Positions 1 through 6,507 of a stretch of DNA of 14,394 nucleotides are shown in pieces; positions within the stretch are counted from its first letter, which is position 1; each line of letters begins with the position of its first letter. The notes under the pieces are model-generated. The model was not told the origin of the DNA, did not search any database, and saw only the letters and a list, made by a program, of their open reading frames with translations. The DNA lies in the NCBI GenBank assembly GCA_947624535.1, contig CANQKU010000016.1, positions 1 to 14,394 on the forward strand. The letters are read 5' to 3'. Made by a program: the position numbers and the translations under genes. The DNA is from an uncultured Bacilli bacterium (GTDB taxonomy: Bacteria > Bacillota_I > Bacilli_A > RF39 > UBA660).

Positions 1-340
1 TATGTCCAATATCATGCCCTAAAGCAATAGCTTCAATTAAATCTTCGTTTAACTTCAAAGCTCTACCAATTGTTCTAGCTATCTTAGAAACTAATTGAAC
101 ATGGACCATTCTTTTTGAAATATGATCATTTTCTTGAAAAGAATACACTTGAGTTTTATCAATATATCTTGTATAACTTAGTGAATGAATAATACGATCA
201 ATATCACGAAAGTATGGTGTCCTAATATCATTATCTTGATCTTGTTTTAAACGCATAGCTAAACTACTTTTGGTAGCATATTCTGATAAGTTTTTCTCTT
301 TATCTAAAAAATTTTGTTTAGCTTTTTCTAAATTAGTCAT
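1..340 (-). CDS. dGTPase-like HD-domain phosphohydrolase (N-terminal part, cut by window edge)
   Basis: This is the first 113 codons of a gene that runs off the left edge. I read it directly from the reverse strand, starting at the ATG at 338-340. The N-terminus has the feature typical of dGTP triphosphohydrolase-like proteins: R40-T-P-Y-F-R-D-I-D-R-I-I-H-S, then H80 in the stretch R-M-V-H-V-Q, then G-H109-D110-I-G-H. H80 and the H109-D110 pair would be metal ligands of the HD fold. Members of this family hydrolyse dNTPs to deoxynucleosides and triphosphate in the cytosol; whether this one prefers dGTP cannot be told here. The ATG lies inside the end of the preceding U32 gene (8-nt overlap, ATGACTAA), so translation is probably coupled. 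No strong ribosome site is visible apart from a purine-rich stretch about 10 nt upstream. The C-terminal two thirds is not in the window. Confidence 0.85.
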   Translation of the reverse strand, partial: MTNLEKAKQNFLDKEKNLSEYATKSSLAMRLKQDQDNDIRTPYFRDIDRIIHSLSYTRYIDKTQVYSFQENDHISKRMVHVQLVSKIARTIGRALKLNEDLIEAIALGHDIGH

Positions 341-1544
341 TATTATAAGCATCTTCTTTCATATTTTTTTTAATTAATCTAATCATTGAGTAAGGAGGAA
401 TATCTATTTTTGTATCTAAATATATATAATAAATATTATCTGGATGATTAGCAATAAAAACTTCGCACTTTTCTTCATTTAATAATTTTTGAACATTAAA
501 TACTACTGTATCTTTATTAGGAGTAAATAACTCTACTTCATCTCCTACTTCAAAATAATTTCTTTCATATATTTTTACTAGATGATTATTTTTATCATAT
601 TCAATAACTTGTCCTAAGTAATCTTGATTAGAAGCTTCATTTCTTCCTGTATAATATTGATCAGTCTCATCTGCTTCTTTTTCTAAGTATTGAGATGAAG
701 TTTCTCTATTAGCAACACGTGATAAAATATATTCTTGTTCAGTTAAAAACTCATCAGTTAGTTCATTATTGTATATTGCATCAATAATTTTTCTATAAGT
801 TCCAACAACTGTAGCTAGATAATAAATTGATCTCATTCTACCTTCTATTTTTAAACTTCTAACGTTAATTTCTATCATTTTTTTAATATATCTACAAGCA
901 TTTAAATCTTTAGTAGCCATTGTAAAGTCACTAGATTCAGTTTTAAAACAAAAACGACATACTTGAGCACAACCTCCACGATTAGCATCACGGTTAGTTA
1001 TATAATTTGATAAAGCGCATCTTCCTGAAAAGCAAGTACACATAGCACCATGTATAAATACTTCCACATCAACATTAACTTCTTTTATAATATCTTCAAT
1101 TTGTTTTAATGACAATTCCCTTGCTAGAACTACTCTATCAACACCTGCTTGTTCAAAAAAAGAAATTGCTTTAGCATTTGTTGTTGAGTTTTGAGTTGAT
1201 AAATGTACTTCTACTTGAGGATAATTTTTCTTTATATGAGAAATAATAAATGGATCACTAACTATAAAAGCATCTATTCCACATTCTACTACTTGTTTAA
1301 TATATTCATCTACATCTTTAATATCTTCACAGTGGAATACAATATTTAGAGTTAAATAAACTTTTTTATTTAATTTATGAGCAAAAGTACAGGCTGCTCT
1401 TATCTCATCTATTGAAAAGTTTGTAGCATTCGCTCTTAACCCATATTTTTTACCACCAATATAGACAGCATCAGCCCCATATAATAAATTTATTTTTAGT
1501 CTTTCTAAATCTCCAGCTGGAGCTAAAAGTTCAATTTTTTTCAT
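333..1544 (-). CDS. yrrO: U32 family protein, TrhP/YrrO-type tRNA uridine-34 hydroxylation protein
   Basis: The 403-residue product has the U32 'peptidase' layout: an N-terminal barrel starting with M-K-K-I-E-L-L-A-P-A-G-D (1-12) and G-A-D-A-V-Y-I-G-G (23-31), then the family signature at 161-179 (E-V-F-I-H-G-A-M-C ... G-R-C-A-L-S). A Cys cluster follows: C169, C171, C176, C192, C196, C199. A C-terminal beta domain covers about 300-395. In B. subtilis this protein (YrrO) and its shorter neighbour YrrN are needed to form 5-hydroxyuridine at the tRNA wobble position, using prephenate and probably an Fe-S cluster; the conserved Cys residues fit that. The 'peptidase' label is historical, and tRNA modification is the better supported role. 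The ATG directly abuts the stop of yrrN (TAA-ATG), with AAGGTG 6 nt upstream lying inside the end of yrrN, so the two are translationally coupled. Length matches the family (about 420 in Bacillus). Confidence 0.9.
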   Translation of the reverse strand: MKKIELLAPAGDLERLKINLLYGADAVYIGGKKYGLRANATNFSIDEIRAACTFAHKLNKKVYLTLNIVFHCEDIKDVDEYIKQVVECGIDAFIVSDPFIISHIKKNYPQVEVHLSTQNSTTNAKAISFFEQAGVDRVVLARELSLKQIEDIIKEVNVDVEVFIHGAMCTCFSGRCALSNYITNRDANRGGCAQVCRFCFKTESSDFTMATKDLNACRYIKKMIEINVRSLKIEGRMRSIYYLATVVGTYRKIIDAIYNNELTDEFLTEQEYILSRVANRETSSQYLEKEADETDQYYTGRNEASNQDYLGQVIEYDKNNHLVKIYERNYFEVGDEVELFTPNKDTVVFNVQKLLNEEKCEVFIANHPDNIYYIYLDTKIDIPPYSMIRLIKKNMKEDAYNND

Positions 1545-2423
1545 TTACTTCACCTTATAAATTGATTTTCTATAGAAAAAGTTTGTATTTCTACCTAATA
1601 ATTCATTCTGCATCTTTAGCCATAATCTATCTTCTTCTTTAGTCATATTCTTATAATTATTTATGTAATATAATATATTAGTTAAACAGTTAAGAAAAAC
1701 TTCATGATCGAATAAATCTTCTTTTAATAAAATATATGAAAAGTCATTTTCTAGTAAATCTCTTAGTATTTTAGATCCATTCATTACTTTTTTACCAATG
1801 AAACTTACTCCATCTTGATTTTCTATTAATTTAAATTGTTGTTTTGTTTTAATATCCTTAATATCTACAAAACATTTTTTATCTTGGTTAGTATGAGAGT
1901 AATAATTACTTACTAATTTTCTTTTTGAAAAAGCAATACAAGGGTAAGAGATTAATTCTATAATAGGTGTTATAGCTGAATTCTTTTTAATAGTTATAGC
2001 TTCTTCTTTAGTTATTTCTTTAGATAAGAGCGCATATTTTACACCTTGTTCATAGTAATAATTACAAGTTTTGTCATTGGTTACCATATGAGTTTGACTC
2101 CAAACTAAATCTATTTTTAAATTTAATTCATGTTTTAACTTAAGTATTGCTAGATCATAGAAAAATATGGCTTTAATATTTATTTTTTCTAATTCTTGAA
2201 GAATTTCTTTTACTTTATTTATTTCATCATTTAATAGATTTTTATTCATACTTATAAATAGTTTTATATTAGGATATTTTCTTCTTATATTTTTAATTTG
2301 GTCTAGACTATAATAGTTAGTATATTCAACTGCATACCCCTCAAGAGGTAGCATTATTGAAGATATCCCTAGCTTAATATAGTCATCTAAAAAACTATTT
2401 ATTGGTTTAACTATAACTTCCAT
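1545..2423 (-). CDS. yrrN: U32 family protein without Cys cluster, TrhP/YrrN-type partner
   Basis: This is a 292-residue U32 paralogue. The signature region at about 155-173 reads I-E-L-I-S-Y-P-C-I-A-F-S-K-R-K-L-V-S-N: it keeps the R-K-L-V-S core but lacks the Cys array of YrrO, as is usual for YrrN. The C-terminus (N-F-F-Y-R-K-S-I-Y-K-V-K) also matches the typical ending of this subfamily. In B. subtilis YrrN works with YrrO in forming 5-hydroxyuridine at position 34 of tRNAs. I chose the ATG at 2421-2423 because GAGG lies 8 nt upstream. An in-frame GTG at 2471 would add 16 residues and overlap the upstream gene by 20 nt, but it has no ribosome site. In B. subtilis yrrN directly follows the methylase gene yrrM; here three envelope genes intervene and yrrN follows the NlpC/P60 gene after 28 nt, probably on the same transcript. 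Confidence 0.85.
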   Translation of the reverse strand: MEVIVKPINSFLDDYIKLGISSIMLPLEGYAVEYTNYYSLDQIKNIRRKYPNIKLFISMNKNLLNDEINKVKEILQELEKINIKAIFFYDLAILKLKHELNLKIDLVWSQTHMVTNDKTCNYYYEQGVKYALLSKEITKEEAITIKKNSAITPIIELISYPCIAFSKRKLVSNYYSHTNQDKKCFVDIKDIKTKQQFKLIENQDGVSFIGKKVMNGSKILRDLLENDFSYILLKEDLFDHEVFLNCLTNILYYINNYKNMTKEEDRLWLKMQNELLGRNTNFFYRKSIYKVK

Positions 2424-2451
2424 TTTTTTAACCTCGCTAACTTCTAAATTT

Positions 2452-3297
2452 TTATACAAAGCGACGTACACCTAGTAGTTTTTTACTAGAGTCTTGTGGT
2501 CTTCTATCATGAGTAATACCATATTTACTACCCTTAGCTTCAATTAAATATTTTTTTCCATCATAAATTCCAACATGTCCATCATAGACAATAACGTCTC
2601 CTGCTTGAGCATTTTTTAGACCACCTTTAACAGCTTTTCCTAAACTTGCCCAATTTGATGAGGTTACATATTTACCATGGTAGGCACCAACGTCTTTTAA
2701 TACTAAGTAAACAAAGTGTGAACAGTCACAGCCATGAGTTAAAGAGGCACCTCCATAAACATAAGGATAACCTACGAATTGCAAAGCATAATTAGTAATT
2801 TTTTCTCCAGCAGTAGTTGAAGTATCTTTCTTCTTAGCTTTCTTTTCTTTTACGTCTTTTTCAGTGATTACTTGATATTTTTTAGCATTATTTAATTTCT
2901 TTTGTCTTTCTTCATTTACTTCTTGTGAAAGTAATTCATACTTTTCAGTAGATTGTAATGTCTTAGCTATACCCTCAGCTGATGCCCAACAAGCAGATAT
3001 TTGAAAATTATCTGGTAAGATACTAAGTACTAAATTAATAATATATGGTGTAAAAAAGACAAAGATAGCTGCGATAAATTTATTAATTAATGACTTTGTT
3101 GCTTTCTTATCATCAGGAGATAGCATCATTTTACCAAGTTGAATAGCACCCATAACTATTAATAAGATAGGTACGCCTATTTGAATAAGTTTTAAGGCTT
3201 GTCTCATAACGTATAAAAACGTAGCTATTCCATAGTCACTACAACAACTACTAACATCAGTAGCACAAGTAGTAGTTAGTATTTGAATATACTTCAT
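2452..3297 (-). CDS. Membrane-hairpin protein with C-terminal extracellular NlpC/P60 peptidase domain
   Basis: The 281-residue protein has two parts. Residues 1-105 form a hairpin: TM1 about 36-57, a Lys-rich loop (58-73), TM2 about 74-94. It has no classical signal peptide, and Cys sits on both flanks (C11, C18/C19 and C103). A charged, Lys/Glu-rich linker (about 115-158) follows. Residues 165-281 are an NlpC/P60 cysteine peptidase: catalytic Cys in H-G-C-D-C192-S-H-F and catalytic His in G-H241-V-G-I-Y, with E253 or its neighbourhood as the third polar position. This fold cuts peptidoglycan stem peptides, so the C-terminus should be outside. The basic loop then lies in the cytosol and both ends of the hairpin are outside. 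The start has a perfect AGGAGG 7 nt upstream. The hairpin is almost identical to that of the next gene upstream. It resembles VirB2/TrbC-type pilins or a holin only in general layout; I do not recognise a named family for the full architecture. Confidence 0.85.
   Translation of the reverse strand: MKYIQILTTTCATDVSSCCSDYGIATFLYVMRQALKLIQIGVPILLIVMGAIQLGKMMLSPDDKKATKSLINKFIAAIFVFFTPYIINLVLSILPDNFQISACWASAEGIAKTLQSTEKYELLSQEVNEERQKKLNNAKKYQVITEKDVKEKKAKKKDTSTTAGEKITNYALQFVGYPYVYGGASLTHGCDCSHFVYLVLKDVGAYHGKYVTSSNWASLGKAVKGGLKNAQAGDVIVYDGHVGIYDGKKYLIEAKGSKYGITHDRRPQDSSKKLLGVRRFV
3031..3202. repeat. Duplicated hairpin-coding segment, copy 1 (inside NlpC/P60 gene)
   Basis: These 172 bases match 3404-3575 at the same orientation (offset 373) with five mismatches by eye. 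It encodes 57 residues (Q33 to L89 of the NlpC/P60 protein) identical in the second copy, and all five differences are synonymous. Similarity continues outward at the protein level but decays quickly at DNA level. Confidence 0.9.
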
Positions 3298-3316
3298 GTA
3301 AAACCTCCTACTTTAC

Positions 3317-3655
3317 TTAATCTTTAGAAATTTCTTCCCAAATAACCTCAGCATCTTTCCAACATTTAGATATTTCAAAACTATCTGGTAAAATTCCAAT
3401 AATTAAATTAATAATATATGGTGTAAAAAAGACAAAGATAGCCGCTATAAATTTATTAATTAATGACTTTGTTGCTTTCTTATCATCAGGAGATAGCATC
3501 ATTTTACCAAGTTGAATAGCACCCATAACTATTAGTAAGATAGGTACTCCTATTTGAATAAGTTTTAAAGCTTGTTTAATAACATATAAATAAGTAACAA
3601 TTCCATAGTCACTACAATAATCTTGAAGATCTTTTAGTATTTGAAAATATTGCAT
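3317..3655 (-). CDS. Small two-helix membrane protein (VirB2/TrbC-like or holin-like hairpin), paralogue of the NlpC/P60 anchor
   Basis: The product is 112 residues with TM helices at about 33-54 and 71-92 (from the ATG used here) and the cytosolic-type loop S-P-D-D-K-K-A-T-K-S-L-I-N-K between them. It is the stand-alone form of the hairpin that anchors the downstream NlpC/P60 protein: 57 consecutive residues are identical, and the flanking C-S-D-Y-G and C-W motifs are shared. It has no enzymatic domain, only an acidic tail after the last Cys. I chose the ATG at 3653-3655 because it aligns with the paralogue start (M-Q-Y-F-Q-I-L against M-K-Y-I-Q-I-L) and has AGGTG 6 nt upstream. A GTG at 3664 and an ATG at 3658 are also in frame, but they sit on or too near the ribosome site. 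Possible roles are an oligomeric pilin-like subunit, a pore-former, or a partner that regulates the anchored peptidase. Function is unknown. Confidence 0.75.
   Translation of the reverse strand: MQYFQILKDLQDYCSDYGIVTYLYVIKQALKLIQIGVPILLIVMGAIQLGKMMLSPDDKKATKSLINKFIAAIFVFFTPYIINLIIGILPDSFEISKCWKDAEVIWEEISKD
3404..3575. repeat. Duplicated hairpin-coding segment, copy 2 (inside small hairpin gene)
   Basis: This is the second member of the 172-base direct repeat with 3031-3202. The high DNA identity with only silent changes suggests either a recent tandem duplication or ongoing gene conversion between the two adjacent genes. Confidence 0.9.
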
Positions 3656-3664
3656 CATAATCAC

Positions 3665-4435
3665 CTACTTCTTAATTAAAAATTTATAAGAGTAATCTTT
3701 AAAATATCCACCTTCATCATAATCAGAGTCTTTATAATAATATTTAAATAAAGTAAGATTACCATCATCTACATAAAAACTAATATTATCTAAATAATTT
3801 GTAGAGATACCTCTATTTTTTAAAAAGCATGGATAACTACATTCACTTTCTGTGTAGTAGCCACTTTTTACGATTTCATCATAATATCCTCTAAACTTAG
3901 CTTCTAGGTATACTTCTATTTGTTTTTTTGAAATATTATATAGTTTGAGTAAATCGTTATCAGTTAAAATCTTGCCTGTTTCTAAATCAATGTTATATGT
4001 ATCAAAATAAGTGGTAGGATATAATGAGTCATTTTCATAATAAGAGTACTTAATAGCAAGGGATAAAATATTTTTACTTTGACTATATTCATACTGATAT
4101 AAATATGGAATATGCGTCTTTATATCAAGATATTTATCTTCTATTTCTTGATTTAGTATTTTATAAGTATCACCAACTAAGTTAATAGAGGGAATTTCAT
4201 CATATACTTCACTATCTGACTCAGTATAACTATTTTTATAGCGATGAGCTGTGTAGATATAGTCTTTATCTTTTATTAGTTTTTCTTGGTAGTTTTGTCT
4301 ATTATTTAAATAAAAATAAATAATTATACAAGTGATAGAAACTAAAATAAAAAAAATCATAAGTATTAAGGAATAGTCAAATTTTTTTTGAGATTTATTT
4401 TTAATATTATCTTCCAATTTAAAACTGTGACTCAT
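3665..4435 (-). CDS. Single-pass membrane protein with DUF4163/DUF3298-like extracellular domain
   Basis: The 256-residue protein has a short basic cytosolic tail, one TM segment (about 21-42) and a Tyr-rich extracellular part. Two stretches look like the paired DUF4163/DUF3298 fold found in RsiV and PdaC: about 80-130 (I-P-S-I-N-L-V-G ... Y-K-I-L-N-Q-E-I), and about 141-231 with Y-N-I-D-L-E-T-G-K-I-L-T and later D-N-I-S-F-Y-V-D-D-G-N-L-T-L-F. In those proteins this fold sits outside the membrane and is tied to envelope stress (RsiV binds lysozyme) or to peptidoglycan deacetylases. No enzymatic domain or anti-sigma region is visible. Two nearby cysteines (C199, C203) may pair. GGAGG lies 8 nt before the ATG and a promoter lies just upstream, so it is probably the first gene of the envelope cassette. 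Its stop overlaps the ribosome-site region of the hairpin gene. The family assignment is by pattern only. Confidence 0.65.
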   Translation of the reverse strand: MSHSFKLEDNIKNKSQKKFDYSLILMIFFILVSITCIIIYFYLNNRQNYQEKLIKDKDYIYTAHRYKNSYTESDSEVYDEIPSINLVGDTYKILNQEIEDKYLDIKTHIPYLYQYEYSQSKNILSLAIKYSYYENDSLYPTTYFDTYNIDLETGKILTDNDLLKLYNISKKQIEVYLEAKFRGYYDEIVKSGYYTESECSYPCFLKNRGISTNYLDNISFYVDDGNLTLFKYYYKDSDYDEGGYFKDYSYKFLIKK

Positions 4436-4466
4436 TTTTCTTCCTCCAATTTATTCCTACACTCTA

Positions 4467-4495
4467 AGTATAACAAAAAAAACTTTAATTATAAA
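4467..4495 (-). promoter_or_regulatory. Predicted sigma-A promoter of the envelope cassette
   Basis: Reading the minus strand, TATACT (4467-4472) is preceded by TGT, giving an extended -10 (TGnTATACT). TTTATA at 4490-4495 is a weak -35 with a 17-nt spacer. It lies about 32 nt upstream of the ATG at 4435 and would drive the cassette and possibly yrrN-yrrO. Confidence 0.55.
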
Positions 4496-4501
4496 GTCTT
4501 T
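4475..4501 (-). terminator. Weak intrinsic terminator after trmR
   Basis: On the minus strand ACTTTA-TAAT-TAAAGT (4482-4497) forms a 6-bp stem with a 4-nt loop, extendable through a G-U pair and A-U pairs, and is followed at once by a run of eight T (4475-4482). The stem is AT-rich, so termination is probably partial. Its T-run overlaps the extended -10 of the next promoter. Confidence 0.4.
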
Positions 4502-4514
4502 TGTATCATTTTAC

Positions 4515-5111
4515 CTAAAGTAACTTACTTACGCTAATGCCATCTCCTACTTCGTAAAATTGAGTTTCGAAAGAAGTATTTTCTTTTAAGAATTGAATAT
4601 AATCTTTAATTTTTCTAACTAAGGCTCTTATATTTTTACTTTCTATTAAAGCTTCATCTTTTTTTACATAGCCATGAAATCCTAAATTATCAGTAATTAT
4701 ATAGCCATTATTATTTAAATTTTGAGTAAATGATTTAAAAAAGTGCGTATTTTGACTTTTAGCTGCATCTAAAAATACTAAGTCAAATTTATCATCTAAT
4801 TTTAATTCAGTAGCATCTTTAAAGATTAAAGTTATACGATGATCTAAATTTAGTTTTTTAATATTTTTTAAAGCTTCTAAGTATCTTTTTTCATCGCGTT
4901 CTACTGAGACTACTTTAATATCTGGATGAACCAAAGCCATCATAATAGCTGAATAACCTATAGCTGTACCTATTTCTAAGATAGTTCTAATTTGATTTTT
5001 AATAATGAATGTTGTTAGAAATTGAATACCTTCATCTTGCATAATTGGGATTTTATTTTCTAAAGCATATTTTTTTATTCTTTGAATTTCTGTATAGTCA
5101 TATCCTACCAT
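4515..5111 (-). CDS. trmR: Class I SAM-dependent O-methyltransferase, TrmR/YrrM-type (tRNA 5-hydroxyuridine-34 methylation)
   Basis: The 198-residue protein belongs to the COMT-like, metal-dependent methyltransferase family. Visible elements are the SAM-binding motif I at 45-54 (L-E-I-G-T-A-I-G-Y-S), the acidic E71 after beta-2 (V-S-V-E-R-D), and the metal ligands D115 (F-L-D-A-A-K) and D141-N142. In B. subtilis the orthologue TrmR (YrrM) methylates 5-hydroxyuridine at tRNA position 34 to 5-methoxyuridine, which broadens wobble decoding. The matching hydroxylation proteins are encoded downstream in this window. I chose the ATG at 5109-5111: GAGGG lies upstream within the mltG end and the overlap with mltG is 7 nt (ATGGTAG). 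A TTG at 5117 is in frame but sits too close to that ribosome site. It is the last gene of the ireB operon and is followed by a weak terminator. Confidence 0.85.
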   Translation of the reverse strand: MVGYDYTEIQRIKKYALENKIPIMQDEGIQFLTTFIIKNQIRTILEIGTAIGYSAIMMALVHPDIKVVSVERDEKRYLEALKNIKKLNLDHRITLIFKDATELKLDDKFDLVFLDAAKSQNTHFFKSFTQNLNNNGYIITDNLGFHGYVKKDEALIESKNIRALVRKIKDYIQFLKENTSFETQFYEVGDGISVSKLL

Positions 5112-6190
5112 ATCCAATTACCCTCTTCCTTGATTTCATTTACTTTTTGATCATGTTCTTGAGCTGTTTTAGTATAATAGATTTTTCCATTTTTATCAGC
5201 GACAAAGAATAAATAGTCATTCTTCATTGGATTAAAACTAGCTTTAATTGCTGAGGTGGATGGATTACAAATTGGTCCTACTGGTAATTTAGCAGCCATA
5301 TCTAAAGCTCGTGTATTATAAGGATTAGAAGTGTTAAACTCAAAAGCAGTTAAGTCCGTATCCATTGGCTTTTTTAAAGCATAATAAGTAGTTACGTCAC
5401 TCCCTAAGTTCATATTATTATCTATTCTATTTTGAAAAACACCTGCGATCATTTGACGATCTTCATAGTTAATTCCCTCTAACTCTAAAATAGAGGCAAT
5501 AGTTAAATACTCATGAAGTGTATATCCATTATTAGTAATAAGAGACTGATAAGGTTTTAAAATACGATCTGACTCATCAAGCATTGTCTCAATAATTTCT
5601 TCAACTTTAATTTCTTTATTTTTAAATTCATAAGTATTAGGAGCTAAATACCCCTCTAATGGATAATAAATATTTTCATTTAGAATTTCATCAGTTAAAA
5701 ACCAATACTTTTCTATTAAAGTTTTCGTATATTCACGATTTGTAAAAACAGATAAAACATACTCTTTACTATGGATAGTATGACTAGCTATCACACTGGC
5801 AAACTGTTCTAGGCGTTGTCCCTCTAGAAAAGTTAATCTAATAGCATCTGGGTTATATTTATTACCATCTGTTAAGATATCAACAATTTCATTAAGAGAC
5901 ATATTTCTACGTAGTTGATAAGCTGCTGCTTTTAATAAACGTTTCTCTAACTTTACTTTTACTTGAAATAAAACTTCACTTTTAATTAATTTATTTTCTT
6001 TTAAGATATGAGCAATACTTTTTGTTGTAGTACCACGCTCAATTGTTAGTTTAACGTCAACTGATGAGGTTTTATCAACTGGACTTACTAAATAGTCATA
6101 GCTAAATTTTAAACCTAATATAAAAACAAAAATACTAATCAAAAAAATCAAAAGTATTTTGACCTTCTTTTTCATTTTTTTTCTTGTCAT
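5105..6190 (-). CDS. mltG: Endolytic peptidoglycan transglycosylase MltG (YceG-like)
   Basis: The 361-residue protein has a basic N-terminus, one TM segment (about 11-31), a LysM-like subdomain (about 45-115) and the catalytic YceG domain (about 120-350). The expected catalytic glutamate is E236 in L-T-I-A-S-I-L-E-L-E-G, equivalent to E218 of E. coli MltG. Other family marks are Y-P-L-E-G-Y-L-A-P-N-T-Y (176-187), S-D-V-T-T-Y-Y-A (264-271), and the Y-N-T-R ... L-P-V-G-P-I-C-N-P stretch (291-309). MltG cuts nascent glycan strands at the outer face of the membrane and sets their length. GGGAG lies 5 nt before the ATG. The gene follows yrzB after 28 nt and overlaps trmR by 7 nt, the same order as yrrL in B. 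subtilis. Confidence 0.93.
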   Translation of the reverse strand: MTRKKMKKKVKILLIFLISIFVFILGLKFSYDYLVSPVDKTSSVDVKLTIERGTTTKSIAHILKENKLIKSEVLFQVKVKLEKRLLKAAAYQLRRNMSLNEIVDILTDGNKYNPDAIRLTFLEGQRLEQFASVIASHTIHSKEYVLSVFTNREYTKTLIEKYWFLTDEILNENIYYPLEGYLAPNTYEFKNKEIKVEEIIETMLDESDRILKPYQSLITNNGYTLHEYLTIASILELEGINYEDRQMIAGVFQNRIDNNMNLGSDVTTYYALKKPMDTDLTAFEFNTSNPYNTRALDMAAKLPVGPICNPSTSAIKASFNPMKNDYLFFVADKNGKIYYTKTAQEHDQKVNEIKEEGNWIW

Positions 6191-6205
6191 ATTAACTCCC
6201 TTCAG

Positions 6206-6227
6206 AAAAAGAAAGAGCTTATTGCTC
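6206..6227 (-). terminator. Short GC hairpin plus T-rich run between yrzB and mltG
   Basis: On the minus strand GAGC-AATAA-GCTC (6215-6227) is followed by TTTCTTTTT (6206-6214). The stem has only four pairs and overlaps the yrzB stop codon. It may act as an attenuator lowering mltG-trmR expression, or be chance. Confidence 0.25.
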
Positions 6228-6506
6228 AGAATTTGAATTTTTCTTTTTTACTTCTTCTTGTAATGTTTCTAAAATAGTCTCAATTACTTTCCATTCTTTC
6301 TCAGTAGTAATAGCTTCTAATTTTGGATCAGCTTCTTCTGGATCATAGATAGATGCATAAACTTGGATATTACCTGAAGCGTCTTTACTTTGATCAGTAT
6401 AGACAATATAATTCTTTTTAGTTTCATCATTTTCAAAAGTAAATAAAACGTCATAAACTATTTCATTACCCTCTTGATCAATCATTGTAAATGTATTTTT
6501 TTTCAT
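6219..6506 (-). CDS. yrzB: DUF1292 family protein (YrzB-like)
   Basis: The product is a 95-residue acidic cytosolic protein with the DUF1292 pattern: F-T-M-I-D-Q-E-G-N-E at 6-15, then Y-D-V-L-F-T-F-E (18-25), Y-I-V-Y-T-D (33-38) and a tail W-K-V-I-E-T-I-L (72-79). Its molecular function is not known. The context is strongly diagnostic: it sits between ruvX and mltG as in B. subtilis and many Bacillota. AAGGAAG lies 7 nt before the ATG inside the end of ruvX, and only one base separates the ruvX stop from the yrzB start, so the two are coupled. Confidence 0.88.
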   Translation of the reverse strand: MKKNTFTMIDQEGNEIVYDVLFTFENDETKKNYIVYTDQSKDASGNIQVYASIYDPEEADPKLEAITTEKEWKVIETILETLQEEVKKKNSNSEQ

Positions 6507-6507
6507 T

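Noticed and set aside
2452..3664. Part of a complete conjugative type IV secretion locus
   Set aside because: Only hairpin (VirB2-like) and peptidase (VirB1-like) resemblances exist; no VirB4, VirB6, coupling ATPase or relaxase gene is in the window.
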